From JBBRSD01 sp038245725 (GTDB lineage Bacteria > Actinomycetota > Coriobacteriia > Anaerosomatales > JAAXUF01): a stretch of 64,000 bases of DNA. Position 1 is the first letter of the stretch. The number at the start of each line of letters is the position of its first letter. The stretch spans positions 124,001 through 188,000 of the forward strand of contig JBBRSD010000002.1 of the NCBI GenBank assembly GCA_038245725.1, in the 5' to 3' direction. A program made the position numbers and the translations under genes. This document shows positions 25,606-37,898 of the stretch, in pieces. Below the pieces are notes generated by a model. That model did no database searches. It saw only the letters and a program-made list of their open reading frames with translations, and had not been told where the DNA came from.

Positions 25606-26139
25606 ATGCCGAATGTGGTCATGGTCATCGCCCCGAACGTCTTTCGGGACGAAGAGTATGCGGAGCCCAAACGCGTGCTGGAATCGAGGGGCGCGACGAT
25701 CGTCACCGCGAGCGTTGCACCGGGCGAGTGTATCGGAAAACTCGGGTTGCGTGCCGAGGCGAGTATCTCCGTTGCCGAGGCGTCGAATCGGGAGTGGGAT
25801 GCCACCGTATTCGTGGGCGGCGCTGGCGCGTCGGTCTTCTTCGACGACCCGAGTGCTCACGTGCTTGCGCGGCACGCGGCGGAGTCCGGATCGGTGCTCG
25901 CCGCCATCTGCGTCGCACCGTCGACGCTTGCTCACGCAGGGCTTCTCGACGGCGTGAAGGCCACAGCATTTCCGTCGCAGAGAGACGATCTGATCGCACA
26001 CGGCGCCGTGTGGACCGGAGACAGCGTCACGGTCGATGGACGCCTCGTCACCGGCAACGGCCCCGAAGCCGCCGTCGAGTTCGCCGAGAAGATCGCCGAT
26101 CTTCTCGGCTTGGTCCCGTCACCCGATTTCAAGAGATGA
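25606..26139 (+). CDS. DJ-1/PfpI family protein
   Basis: 177 residues from the ATG at 25606 (AGAAGGG upstream). It has a Rossmann-like class I glutamine-amidotransferase fold with an acidic residue early in the chain (FRDEEY). The nucleophile elbow is LAAICVAPSTLAHAG, with Cys as the likely catalytic residue. The family includes deglycase-, chaperone- and protease-like members; the specific role is unknown. It precedes the rubrerythrin-like gene by 10 bases, pointing to a shared oxidative or carbonyl-stress role (inference). Confidence 0.85.
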   Translation: MPNVVMVIAPNVFRDEEYAEPKRVLESRGATIVTASVAPGECIGKLGLRAEASISVAEASNREWDATVFVGGAGASVFFDDPSAHVLARHAAESGSVLAAICVAPSTLAHAGLLDGVKATAFPSQRDDLIAHGAVWTGDSVTVDGRLVTGNGPEAAVEFAEKIADLLGLVPSPDFKR

Positions 26140-26149
26140 AGGAGCGAAC

Positions 26150-26683
26150 ATGAACTTCTACCGGTGCCGCATCTGCGGCGAGACCTACCTTGGGACTGAA
26201 CCGCCGAGTCGTTGCCCGTTTTGCGGCGTCACGCACGACTTCTTCGTGCTCGCACCCGAGTACGTCAACGACGGCGCGGCAGACCTGACCGCCGACGAGC
26301 GCGCCGATGTCGAACGAGCGGTCGAGCTCGAGCGGGGCAATGCTCGCTTCTACCGCGCCCTCGGAACGCGCCGCGACAACGCGCCGCTCGCGAGCGGGTT
26401 CAAGCGACTCGCCTCGGTCGAAGCCGAGCACTGCTCGGTGTTCTCGAAGCTCCTCGGCGTGCCCAAGCCCGGCGACCTGCTCGAGCCTGCCGACGGCGCG
26501 GGGGATTGGTGTGAGAGCGTCGCGGAATCGCTGGCCCGGGAGACCCGTGCCGCGGCCTTCTACGCCGAAGCGGCGGCGCGCGCTTCGAACCCGCGGCTGG
26601 TCGAGGTGCTCGCGGCCGTGAGTGCGGTCGAACGCGATCACATCAAGCTCGACGCCATCGCGGCTCAGATCGCCGGCTGTTAG
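26150..26683 (+). CDS. Rubredoxin-ferritin-like (rubrerythrin-type) protein
   Basis: 177 residues, start at 26150 after AAGGAG. The N-terminus YRCRICGETYLG...CPFCG is a rubredoxin-type iron site, here before rather than after the helical bundle (a reversed-rubrerythrin order). The ferritin-like part has Glu ligands in ELERGNARFYR, SVEAEHCSVF, ARETRAAAFY and VERDHIK, fitting a diiron centre. It probably reduces peroxide in an anaerobe. It is coupled to the DJ-1 family gene. Confidence 0.85.
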   Translation: MNFYRCRICGETYLGTEPPSRCPFCGVTHDFFVLAPEYVNDGAADLTADERADVERAVELERGNARFYRALGTRRDNAPLASGFKRLASVEAEHCSVFSKLLGVPKPGDLLEPADGAGDWCESVAESLARETRAAAFYAEAAARASNPRLVEVLAAVSAVERDHIKLDAIAAQIAGC

Positions 26684-26701
26684 CTCGCGACTTTCGGGAG
26701 C

Positions 26702-27802
26702 TCAGACCCCCGCAACCTCGTGGAAGATGGCCGCGAATGCAGGCGCCAGGCGCTCGAACGTGAACGGCTCGGCGATGGCGCGGGCGCTGCCCAGCGGCGG
26801 CCGCTCGACGATGAGCGCGCGCAACTGATCGACGAGATCGTCTTGCGTCGTGTAGCGCATGCTCGCCGGGTAGAGCTCCGGGTACGCGAGGCGGTCGGGC
26901 ACGAGCGGGCGGCAGCCTGCGTATGCCGCCTCGATCATCGCGAGGCCGAAGAACTCGTTGTCGGCCGTGGACACGGCGACGTCCGCACTCGCGAGCAGCC
27001 GCGCGTACTCCGCGGGCGATTCCGGCTCGCCGAGGTGCACGAGCCGCTCGCCCAATACCTTCTCGGCCGAGAGGATCGCGTCCGGCACGTCTCGGAAGGC
27101 CTGGCCCGCGACGGCGACCTCGAAGTCGAGCCCCTCCCCCGCCAGCTGCGCAACGGCTGAGAAGAACGCCTCGGGATTCTTGTCGTGCTCCCAGCGGTGA
27201 GGCCACACGATTCGGCAGCGCTTGCCCCGCGTGGGCCGCTCGGCGTCAAACGGCGCCGGATCGAAGGGCGGCGCGAGCACGCGGGACTTGCTCGCGATCG
27301 CCTCCGCGAGGCCACGCGGCTGGTGGTCAGGGAACTCGCCGATAAACCCGGGGATCTCGGCGAGGAAGCCCTCGAGGTTCCAGCGCGAGTTGAAGAGGCA
27401 GCATTCCGCGGACAGCGCGCTCGTGATGTTGGTGAGCGGGAACTGGAAGTCCCATTCGGCGGTATGGCGGTTGGGGTAGACGAGCTGGTTCTCGTGGAAG
27501 TACACGATCGCCGGCACCGCGGAGAGCTCGGGCCCTGCCAGCCCGCGGAATTCGGCGAGGTTTACGAAGGTCGACGCGAAGACGAGGTCGAACGGCGGCC
27601 GACCTTCCGGCGCACGCTCGGCGAGTTCGCGGGCCCGCTGCGCCATCGTGATCGCGGCCCCTCGCATCCGCCACTTCCACTTGCGGGCGGGAAGCGTCAG
27701 AAGCGTCCACTTCGCGTCGACCCTCTCCGCGAGTCCGTGCAGCACGGCGCGGTGGCTGCCGCCGTAGTAGGGCTCGAGCGCGAGGATGCGAAGGCGCGTC
27801 AC
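26702..27802 (-). CDS. QTMAN-like tRNA-queuosine glycosyltransferase (DUF3524)
   Basis: 366 residues; the start overlaps the thiI stop by four bases. The N-terminus LEPYYGGSHRAVLHGL and TLPARKWKWRMRG, then YFHENQLVYPN, VWPHRWEHDKNPEAFF and EFFGLAMIEAAYAGCRPLVP, match the DUF3524/GTDC1 family. The vertebrate member transfers mannose to queuosine in tRNA-Asp. The C-terminal half is a GT-B Rossmann domain. Coupling to thiI, another tRNA-modification gene, supports a tRNA role. The exact sugar and nucleoside in this organism are inferred. Confidence 0.8.
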   Translation of the reverse strand: MTRLRILALEPYYGGSHRAVLHGLAERVDAKWTLLTLPARKWKWRMRGAAITMAQRARELAERAPEGRPPFDLVFASTFVNLAEFRGLAGPELSAVPAIVYFHENQLVYPNRHTAEWDFQFPLTNITSALSAECCLFNSRWNLEGFLAEIPGFIGEFPDHQPRGLAEAIASKSRVLAPPFDPAPFDAERPTRGKRCRIVWPHRWEHDKNPEAFFSAVAQLAGEGLDFEVAVAGQAFRDVPDAILSAEKVLGERLVHLGEPESPAEYARLLASADVAVSTADNEFFGLAMIEAAYAGCRPLVPDRLAYPELYPASMRYTTQDDLVDQLRALIVERPPLGSARAIAEPFTFERLAPAFAAIFHEVAGV

Positions 27803-29022
27803 GGCGCGACCGTCTCAGAGTGCACCGTCGGCCACTGGGAGGGCGGCCGGTACGACACGCTGGTGAAGTCGCGCCACGTCATGGCCGCGATCGCGTCGGC
27901 GACCATGCGCTCGTGCGGCAGCGCGTTCCACGCCTCGAGGACGGCGTGGAGCTTCGCGTGCGTCTCGGGAGTGCGCGGCATGAACAGAGTGCAGCAGTCT
28001 GCATGTTCCTGGATCGAGAGCTCGTAGGTACCGATGCGCTTGGCGTCCGCGATGATTTCGAGCTTGTCGCTGCCGATGAGCGGCCTCAAGACCGGCATTG
28101 TCGCTGCCTCGTCGACGGCCACGATGTTATCGAGCGTCTGCGAGGCCACCTGCCCGAGCGACTCGCCGGTCACAAGCGCCTTCGCCCGCTCGACGCGCGC
28201 GATCTTCTCGGCGACGCGGATCATGAGGCGGCGGTACAGCAGCACTCGCAAGTCCGGCGGGCTCGCGAGCGAGATCTCCTTCTGCAGGTCGCCGAAGGGC
28301 ACGATGTAGATGCGGCCAAGTCCGCCGGTCAGCGTCAACTGCTGCCCAAGTTCGACGACGAGGCGCTGGGAGAGGTCGTTTGTCTGCGGTACTCCGGAGA
28401 AGTGCACGCCCACAGCAACGGCGCCGCGGCGCATCATCCTCCACGTCGCAACCGGCGAATCGATCCCCGCCGAGAGGAGCGACACGATCTTGCCGGACAT
28501 GCCCACAGGCAATCCCCCGACACCTGCCACCCGTCGAGTCGAAACATAGACGTCGCCTTGGACGACATCGATGCGGACCTTCACGTCCGGCTTCGAAAGG
28601 TTGACGCCCGCGCCGGTCTCGGCACCCAGAAACGCGCCCACGAGCCGGTTCGTCTCCATGCTCGTGACGGGATAGTCGGTGTTCGAGCGGTGCGAATCGA
28701 CGGCGAACGTGGAGAACGCTCCAACTTCCCGGATGGACGCGAGCGCTGCCTGTTCGATCTCAGGCTGCGTGCGCCCGGTGCGAAACGCGGGTGAGACGAA
28801 CGCGACGCCGGGAACTGCGGCGATGCGCTCCGCCACTTCGTAGACCCGTTCGGCCTCTCGCACGCGAACAGCGACCCTCGAGATGACGCGCTCGATGCGG
28901 CCTACAGGAAGACCGACGAGCGCCGCCTCAAGGTTGTCTCGAAGTCGGCGCTCGAACTGTGCGCGATTCCGGCCTTTGAGGCCGATCTCGGCGTAATGAA
29001 TGAGGCAGACGCGCTCGGACAC
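27799..29022 (-). CDS. thiI: ThiI: tRNA 4-thiouridine / thiamine sulfurtransferase
   Basis: 407 residues, GTG start at 29022 preceded by GAGGCGG. A ferredoxin-like and THUMP region (1-170) is followed by the PP-loop adenylation motif SLLSAGIDSPVATWRMMRRG. YRRLMIRVAEKIA, ALVTGESLGQVASQTLDN and a Cys in ADCCTLFMPRTPETHAK complete the enzyme. The rhodanese extension of E. coli ThiI is absent, as in most Gram-positives. It thiolates U8 in tRNA and may serve thiamine synthesis. Confidence 0.94.
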   Translation of the reverse strand: MSERVCLIHYAEIGLKGRNRAQFERRLRDNLEAALVGLPVGRIERVISRVAVRVREAERVYEVAERIAAVPGVAFVSPAFRTGRTQPEIEQAALASIREVGAFSTFAVDSHRSNTDYPVTSMETNRLVGAFLGAETGAGVNLSKPDVKVRIDVVQGDVYVSTRRVAGVGGLPVGMSGKIVSLLSAGIDSPVATWRMMRRGAVAVGVHFSGVPQTNDLSQRLVVELGQQLTLTGGLGRIYIVPFGDLQKEISLASPPDLRVLLYRRLMIRVAEKIARVERAKALVTGESLGQVASQTLDNIVAVDEAATMPVLRPLIGSDKLEIIADAKRIGTYELSIQEHADCCTLFMPRTPETHAKLHAVLEAWNALPHERMVADAIAAMTWRDFTSVSYRPPSQWPTVHSETVAP

Positions 29023-29035
29023 AGGCGCCGCCTCG

Positions 29036-29287
29036 CTACTTGTGGCTGTCCTTCGGCCGCTCGTAGGAGATGTCTCCGTTGGCGATCTCTTCGAGTGCAA
29101 GAGACAGCGGCTTGGTGCTGGTGAGCTTGGCGATCTCGCTCGTAGGCATCGTGAGAAGCGCCTGATCGCGGACGCCGTGGATCATGCCATTGATCTGGCG
29201 GCCGCGCTTGGCGGCGATGATACACAGCGTGTATTTCGAGTCGACCTTCGAGAGCAGATCGTCGATCGGGGGGTTGATGACAGACAT
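29036..29287 (-). CDS. rpoZ: RNA polymerase omega subunit
   Basis: 83 residues from the ATG at 29287 (GAGGA upstream), five bases after the gmk stop. INPPIDDLLSKVDSKYTLCI, AAKRGRQINGM and TSTKPLSLALEEIANGDI are the conserved omega motifs. It promotes RNA polymerase assembly. The gmk-rpoZ order is widely conserved. Confidence 0.93.
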   Translation of the reverse strand: MSVINPPIDDLLSKVDSKYTLCIIAAKRGRQINGMIHGVRDQALLTMPTSEIAKLTSTKPLSLALEEIANGDISYERPKDSHK

Positions 29288-29291
29288 ATCC

Positions 29292-29864
29292 TCAGGCTTC
29301 CTGTCGGTCGGCGTAGGAATCGATGATCGCGACAAGCTCGCCGACGGCGCGCGGCACGTCGTCGTTTTGTACCACATGGTCGTACTTCCCCACAAGCTTG
29401 AGCTCGCGTTTCGCCGTCGCCAGCCGAGTCTCGACCTGCGCCTTCGTCTCGCTGCCACGGCCTACAAGCCGTCGCTGCAACTCCTCCAAAGACGGCGGCA
29501 TGATGAACACGAGAACCGACTCCGGGAGATACGACTTCACTTGAAAGGCGCCTTGGGGGTCGATTTCGAGAATGACCTGACGGCCAGCCGCGATCATCGA
29601 TTCCACCGCCATCCGGGGCGTTCCATACCGGTTCCCGTGAACTTGCGCCCATTCGAGAAGACCGTCACTCGCGGCAAGGCGCTCGAACTCATCAGAAGAT
29701 ACGAACAGGTAGTCCCGTCCCTCGACCTCCCTCGGTCGAGGGACGCGCGTGGTCACGGAGACCGAGACCCATGCGTCGGTAACGCGGTCCGAGAGCTCCC
29801 GGACCAACGTTCCCTTACCGGCGCCTGACGGGCCGGAGATGATGAACAGATTCCCTTTTCGCAT
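29292..29864 (-). CDS. gmk: Guanylate kinase
   Basis: 190 residues. The P-loop is ISGPSGAGKGTL. GMP binding is by SVSVTTRVPRPREVEGRDY, and VHGNRYGTP and ILEIDPQGA are also conserved. It converts GMP to GDP with ATP. It lies upstream of rpoZ and follows the integration host factor gene at 51 bases. Confidence 0.96.
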   Translation of the reverse strand: MRKGNLFIISGPSGAGKGTLVRELSDRVTDAWVSVSVTTRVPRPREVEGRDYLFVSSDEFERLAASDGLLEWAQVHGNRYGTPRMAVESMIAAGRQVILEIDPQGAFQVKSYLPESVLVFIMPPSLEELQRRLVGRGSETKAQVETRLATAKRELKLVGKYDHVVQNDDVPRAVGELVAIIDSYADRQEA

Positions 29865-29915
29865 GCGTTGCGGTGCCGCTACTCCCTCACGAACGTCGCG
29901 GCGGTGCAGCGCCAG

Positions 29916-30224
29916 CTAGCCCAGGCGAGCGAGCAACTGCTCGCGCTGACGGGCGCCAAGGCCCTGCACCCGGCGGCTCTCGGAAATCTCGAGCTCGGTC
30001 ATTATCTTCTCGGCCTTGGCCTTGCCGTAGCCCGGAAGCGACTCGAGCAGCGTCGAGACCTTCATACGGGCGACGACCGGATCGGCGCTCTTCGCCATAA
30101 CCGCGGCGAACGTGACCTTACCGGCCTTGATGTCCGCACGCAGAGCGGCCCGCTTCTGACGCGCCTCCGCTGCCTTCTTCAGCGCAGCCTGACGATCCGC
30201 ATCGGACAGGTTCGGAAGTGCCAT
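29916..30224 (-). CDS. mihF: Actinobacterial-type integration host factor
   Basis: 102 residues; a strong TAGGAGG lies before the ATG. It is basic at the N-terminus (LKKAAEARQKRAALRADIKAG) with a helix-two-turn-helix region VSTLLESLPGYGKAKAEKIM and ending ISESRRVQGLGARQREQLL, the mIHF family found in actinobacteria. It is a nucleoid-associated DNA-binding protein, unrelated to the HU-like E. coli IHF. The mihF-gmk order is typical of actinobacteria. Confidence 0.92.
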   Translation of the reverse strand: MALPNLSDADRQAALKKAAEARQKRAALRADIKAGKVTFAAVMAKSADPVVARMKVSTLLESLPGYGKAKAEKIMTELEISESRRVQGLGARQREQLLARLG

Positions 30225-30265
30225 GGTTCCTCCTAGTCACATGCCATGTCGAACAAAGTGGTCCC

Positions 30266-30301
30266 CGCCACCGACGTTCATGTGTTGGCAGATCGGTGGC
30301 G
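30266..30301 (-). terminator. Putative terminator after the pyrimidine operon
   Basis: Arms CGCCACCGA and TCGGTGGCG (9 bases, perfect) lie around an 18-base loop between the pyrE stop and the mihF start. No long T-run follows. Confidence 0.45.
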
Positions 30302-30358
30302 TGTGACCCCCCAACGCACCGTTATGCTACGCCTGACCTGCGGCGATGCCAAGCACCG

Positions 30359-30940
30359 TCATGAAAGTCGACGACTTCCCGGAGAGTAGACCGGAACGTT
30401 GCTCGCACATAGGCCACACGAATCGGGCTCCCAAGACTCAACCTCGAGTTTAAGGAGAGGCCAGAAGGCGTCATCGAACTTCTTGGGGCCTCCGCGATCG
30501 ATGAGGGACACCACCCCAACGACGTCGCCACCAGCGCTTTCGACGAGTTTCACCACCTCATCAACGCTCCCACCTGTGGTGACAACGTCCTCTACCACCA
30601 AGACTCGAGCGTTCTCCGGAACGTCGAACGCCCGGCGGAACACCATCGCCCCGTGCTCCCGTTCACTGAAGATGAACTTGACCCCCAGAGCCTGCGCCAC
30701 AGCGAATCCGATGATGAGCCCGCCGACGGCGGGGGCGGCAACAAGATTGATGTCGAGACCTGCGGGAAGTCGGTCGACGGCAGTTCTGGCGAGCTCTGTC
30801 GTCAATGCCGGGTCCTCAAGGATGCGTGCGCACTGGACGTAGCTTCCGGAATGCCGTCCGCTCGTGAGGACGAAGTGTCCTTCTCGGACCGCGCATGAGT
30901 CTTTCAGTGCCTGCAGGATCTGCACGTCTGTCATGGGCAT
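30359..30940 (-). CDS. pyrE: Orotate phosphoribosyltransferase
   Basis: 193 residues, last gene of the pyr operon, overlapping the pyrF stop by one base. The phosphoribosyltransferase fold is seen in GHFVLTSGRHSGSYVQ, VAAPAVGGLIIGFAVAQAL and the PRPP-binding loop VLVVEDVVTTGGSVDEVV. It makes orotidine monophosphate from orotate and PRPP. Confidence 0.95.
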   Translation of the reverse strand: MPMTDVQILQALKDSCAVREGHFVLTSGRHSGSYVQCARILEDPALTTELARTAVDRLPAGLDINLVAAPAVGGLIIGFAVAQALGVKFIFSEREHGAMVFRRAFDVPENARVLVVEDVVTTGGSVDEVVKLVESAGGDVVGVVSLIDRGGPKKFDDAFWPLLKLEVESWEPDSCGLCASNVPVYSPGSRRLS

Positions 30941-31659
30941 CAGCGGTTCTCTCCCTGTATCTCGGCGATGATTCTGTCGGCTGCTTCGGCGGGGTTCGGC
31001 GCAGCGGTTATGGGCCGGCCGATCACGAGGTGGCTCGCACCTGCCGCAAGCGCGGACAGCGGCGTCGCGATGCGCGACTGATCATCTGCATCGCTCCATG
31101 CAGGCCGCACACCGGGTGTGACGACTATGGCCTCGTCGCCGAGAAGCTCGCGCATCACGGCCGCCTCGCGCGGCGAGCATACAACGCCGTCGACGCCCGC
31201 GCGGACCGCAAGCCGCCCGAGGAGCGAGACCTGCTCGGCCGGGGTGCGCTGAACGCCAATCTGGGCCAAGCCTTCCCCGGAGGTGCTCGTCAGAACGGTG
31301 ACGGCCAGTACGGCCGGTGCAAGCTCCCCGACCTCCTCGGCGGTTCTGCGCGAAGCCTCGACGGCGGCGCGCATCATCGCTTCCCCACCGGACGCATGCA
31401 CGGTGAACATGCCAGCGCCCAGCTTCGCGATCGCTGACGCGGCGCCCGCGACCTGGTGCGGAATGTCGTGCAGCTTCAGATCGATGAATACGTTGAATCC
31501 GAGTTCGCGCAGCCGGGCGACAATGTCGGGGCCTTCTGCGTAAAACAGCGTCATGCCGACCTTGAGCCAGCTCACGCGTCCGCGCAACGAGTGCGCGAGC
31601 GCAAGCGCCTCTTCGGCATCGCAATCGAGCGCAACGATGATGCGGTCATCCAAGGCCAT
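30940..31659 (-). CDS. pyrF: Orotidine 5'-phosphate decarboxylase
   Basis: 239 residues. IIVALDCDAEEALALA opens the chain. FIDLKLHDIPHQVAGA holds the catalytic Asp-Lys-x-x-Asp set, TVHASGGEAMM and VTPGVRPAWSDADDQSRIATP follow in order, and VIGRPITAAPNP closes the phosphate site. It decarboxylates OMP to UMP. It follows a small membrane-protein gene by 15 bases in the pyr operon. Confidence 0.95.
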   Translation of the reverse strand: MALDDRIIVALDCDAEEALALAHSLRGRVSWLKVGMTLFYAEGPDIVARLRELGFNVFIDLKLHDIPHQVAGAASAIAKLGAGMFTVHASGGEAMMRAAVEASRRTAEEVGELAPAVLAVTVLTSTSGEGLAQIGVQRTPAEQVSLLGRLAVRAGVDGVVCSPREAAVMRELLGDEAIVVTPGVRPAWSDADDQSRIATPLSALAAGASHLVIGRPITAAPNPAEAADRIIAEIQGENR

Positions 31660-31674
31660 GAGAGTCCTTCCGAT

Positions 31675-31899
31675 TCAGTCCGCGTGGGTGGATCGCGGTG
31701 CCACGGTGCGGGTCTGCTGTTCGTGTATCGCGGGAAGCACTACCCAGCGCACGAGTGCGAAGAGCACGACGAGGGAGATGACACTCACTGCCACGAAGAA
31801 CGGGATGCGCCAGGGACCGGGTATGATCGGCGGCCTGGGTTCGGGCTGCTTGCCGAAGTTCTCAAGGAAGTACCTGATCGGGTTGGCCACTGTGCTCAT
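31675..31899 (-). CDS. Small single-span membrane protein of the pyr operon
   Basis: 74 residues between pyrD and pyrF, overlapping the pyrD stop by four bases. A Pro-rich cytoplasmic N-terminus ([16 protein letters not shown]), one membrane helix (about 32-53, [23 protein letters not shown] cut at 20) and a polar tail. No family recognised. Its position suggests membrane tethering or an accessory role near PyrD/PyrK, but this is only inference. Confidence 0.65.
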   Translation of the reverse strand: MSTVANPIRYFLENFGKQPEPRPPIIPGPWRIPFFVAVSVISLVVLFALVRWVVLPAIHEQQTRTVAPRSTHAD

Positions 31900-32822
31900 G
31901 CCCCGAGGGCGCCTACGAGGTCGGCGACGCGCTCGACGCCGTGCCTGTGGCAGTACTCGGTCACGCCATCAAGGACGCGCATCGTCGCGGTGGGGTCGAC
32001 GAAGTTCGCCGTGCCGACGGCCACCGCCGTGGCCCCTGCCAGCATAAACTCCACGGCATCGGTGCCATCCATGATGCCGCCCATCCCTACGACGGGGATC
32101 TCGACGGCGCGCGCGACCTCCCACACCATCCGAAGCGCCACCGGCTTGATCGCGGGACCCGAAAGCCCACCCACCACTCGCGCGAGTTTCGGCCGCCGGC
32201 TTTCGGCGTCGATGGCCATCCCTAGCAGCGTGTTGATGAGCGAGAGAGCATCGGCACCCGCCGCTTCGACAGAACTCGCGATCGCAACGATGTCGGTCAC
32301 GTTCGGCGTCAGCTTCACGATGAGCGGCCGGCGTGTCGCCGCGCGACAGGCTGCGGTGACGCGCGCCGCTTGCACGCATTCCGTCCCGAAGGACATCCCG
32401 CCCTCGTCGACGTTCGGGCACGAGATGTTGACCTCATAGGCGGCGACCGACGGCTCGCACTCCAGACGCTCGATGACGCCCACGTAATCGTCTACCGAAT
32501 GACCGCTCACGTTCACGATCACCGGAGTACCGGCCGCGTTCTCGACGAGCCACGCCAGATCCTTGGCTACGAACGCCTCGACCCCCGGGTTCTGCAGACC
32601 GATCGAATTCAGCATCCCGCTCGCGGTCTCCGCGATGCGAGGACTCGCGTTGCCCGGCCACGGGTTCAGCGAGACACCCTTCGTGACGATCGCGCCCAGC
32701 CGAGAGACGTCCACGAAGTCGGCGAACTCGCGACCCGATGCAAACGTACCCGAGGCGGTCACGACGGGGTTGCTCAGCTCGAGGGAGCCGAGTCTCACGC
32801 TCATATTCACGCTGATGCTCAT
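31896..32822 (-). CDS. pyrD: Dihydroorotate dehydrogenase, class 1B catalytic subunit
   Basis: 308 residues from the ATG at 32822 (GAGAGGGGG upstream; the frame is open to 32894). [47 protein letters not shown], the catalytic Cys in [13 protein letters not shown], and FMN-binding [15 protein letters not shown] identify it. PyrK beside it shows the NAD-dependent 1B type. It oxidises dihydroorotate to orotate. Confidence 0.95.
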   Translation of the reverse strand: MSISVNMSVRLGSLELSNPVVTASGTFASGREFADFVDVSRLGAIVTKGVSLNPWPGNASPRIAETASGMLNSIGLQNPGVEAFVAKDLAWLVENAAGTPVIVNVSGHSVDDYVGVIERLECEPSVAAYEVNISCPNVDEGGMSFGTECVQAARVTAACRAATRRPLIVKLTPNVTDIVAIASSVEAAGADALSLINTLLGMAIDAESRRPKLARVVGGLSGPAIKPVALRMVWEVARAVEIPVVGMGGIMDGTDAVEFMLAGATAVAVGTANFVDPTATMRVLDGVTEYCHRHGVERVADLVGALGA

Positions 32823-32927
32823 GTGCGCGCGCCCCCTCTCAGCAGCACGGTATCGCGCGGATCGTCCGGACGACTCGCAACGACAGGAGCGCACCCGGCC
32901 GGCGCGCTGCCAGCTGCGATGGGAGGC

Positions 32928-33739
32928 CTAGTGCTTCGGCGGTGTCTGCGACGCATCCCAGACCACCTCCTCAGCCGAGAAGACCGGGCCGTCGACACAG
33001 GCGCGCTTCAAGCCGTCGTGCGTCGAGACCACACACGAGAGACACGCACCGATTCCGCACGCCATGAGGCGCTCGAGCGAGACTTGGCAAGTCGCCCCGA
33101 CCTCGCAAGCCAGCTTCGCGACCGCACGCTGCATCGGCTCCGGACCGCAGGCGTACACCACGTCGAAGCGCTCCTCGGCGAGCAACCGCACGACCGGGCC
33201 GGTCACGAATCCCTGCTCGCCCTCGGAGCCGTCATCGGTCGAAACCTCGACCCGCCGAGCGACCCGCTCGAAGAGCTCGCGAGCCACGAGCCGCTGTGCC
33301 GTGGGAGCGCCCATCGCCACGCTGAGCGCGACGCCAGCAGCTGCGAGCTGCTCGGCAAGCATGCCAAGCGGCGCAGCTCCGAGGCCGCCGGTCACGATGA
33401 GCGCGTGCGCGGCGTCGTTCGGCACAGTCCAGCCGTGGCCGAGCGGCCCCACGAGGTCCATCGATGTATCGCCAACGGGCTTCTCGGCGATACGAAGCGT
33501 GCCTTCGCCGAGGATCTGGTAGAGAATCTCGATCCGCTCTCCCGTAGCGCGATGGACCGAGAAGGGTCGGCGCAGGATTATGTCTGCTCCGCGAGACACA
33601 CGCAGGTGCACGAACTGCCCGGGTTGGATCGTTGCGGCGCAGCGCGGTGCGTGCAGTGCCATGAGACCCACGCCCTGGGCGATCCGGTCGTTTGCAAGCA
33701 CGCGCACGCGCTCGAGCGCGGGTTTGTCTCGGGAAACGG

Positions 33740-33743
<4 letters not shown>
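32928..33743 (-). CDS. pyrK: Dihydroorotate dehydrogenase electron-transfer subunit
   Basis: 271 residues. The FAD domain has [19 protein letters not shown] and GPLGHGW. The NAD domain has [19 protein letters not shown] and [15 protein letters not shown]-terminal 2Fe-2S cluster is formed by Cys in [17 protein letters not shown] and KRACVDGP. It passes electrons from PyrD to NAD. It overlaps carB by four bases. Confidence 0.94.
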
Positions 33744-36991
<3,248 letters not shown>

Positions 36992-37045
36992 AGGGCTCCT
37001 AACGTGCGGGACAGAGATGGTGCGACGAGCAGGTCCGGGTTGGGA

Positions 37046-37885
37046 TCACGGCTGGACGACGACGGGACACGGCGCCTCTCGCAGCAGCTTGAGCGACAGG
37101 CCGCCCAGCATCACGTGCCGAAGTCCGCCGCGGCCGAACTGGCCGGTGATGACGCCGGTCGCGTGCGCCTCCTCGAGGTACTTCAGCACGACCTCGTTGG
37201 GATCGCCGCGCAGGATCACAGTGCGGACGTCAACGCCGTGACCCTCGGCGATAGCCACGAGGCCAGACATGAGCACTTGGGCGTCGCTCTCATCAGCAGC
37301 ACTCGCATTGTCCGGCAGCACGTGGAGCGCGGTGAGGACCTCGATCGCCTCGGTGGGACGCTCGACCGCTGAGAGCCAGGCGCGGGTCGCCGCCGCCGAG
37401 AAGTCCGTCGGGACCACAAGCCGCTTCCCGAAGTCGTGCGAGAGGTCAGCGGGGTTATCGGCGGCGTCGAGCAGGTCGTAGCGGACTGTCATCGTGCGCA
37501 CCTTGCCGGAGGCGAAGAGGCGCTCAGAGACTGAGCCGGAGAACAGGGCGTCGATGACCGACTTGCCCGACGTCCCACAGCAGATGACGTCGATGTCGGC
37601 CTGGTGCACGAGCGCGAGGATGCTTTCGATGGGGTCGCCGGTCACGACGCGCAACTCCACCTCCATCGCACACTCGCGCATCGCGGAGTGCGCCATCACG
37701 GCGAGACGCTCGCGTGCGCGATCGACCTCGGCTGCGAGCACGGGCGCTTCGAGCCCCGACGCGTCAACCGCGGTCATCACGAGCACCTTGCGCACGGATT
37801 GGGCCGACAGGCCGCACACGTAGCGCAAGACCTCCTCGTCGCGAAGGTCCGTTCCAACCGGTACGAGCATTGAGCTGATGGCCAT
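37046..37885 (-). CDS. Two-domain universal stress protein (UspA family)
   Basis: 279 residues built from two Usp-like halves. The first has LVPVGTDLRDEEVLRYVCGL, ADIDVICCGTSGKSVIDALFSG and SVSERLF. The second has LVVPTDFSAAATRAWLSAV, TGVITGQFGRGGLRHVMLG and a closing CPVVVQP. G-2x-G-9x-G(S/T)-type nucleotide-binding motifs are partly kept. It lies between carA and carB with 13- and 54-base gaps, so it is transcribed with pyrimidine genes; the reason is unknown. Confidence 0.85.
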   Translation of the reverse strand: MAISSMLVPVGTDLRDEEVLRYVCGLSAQSVRKVLVMTAVDASGLEAPVLAAEVDRARERLAVMAHSAMRECAMEVELRVVTGDPIESILALVHQADIDVICCGTSGKSVIDALFSGSVSERLFASGKVRTMTVRYDLLDAADNPADLSHDFGKRLVVPTDFSAAATRAWLSAVERPTEAIEVLTALHVLPDNASAADESDAQVLMSGLVAIAEGHGVDVRTVILRGDPNEVVLKYLEEAHATGVITGQFGRGGLRHVMLGGLSLKLLREAPCPVVVQP

Positions 37886-37898
37886 CTTCGGTTCTCTC

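Noticed and set aside
24439..26001. 520-codon version of the NapH-like gene
   Set aside because: The first ~165 codons lie opposite the DJ-1/PfpI gene; the GTG at 25506 has a ribosome-binding site and gives the normal N-terminus.
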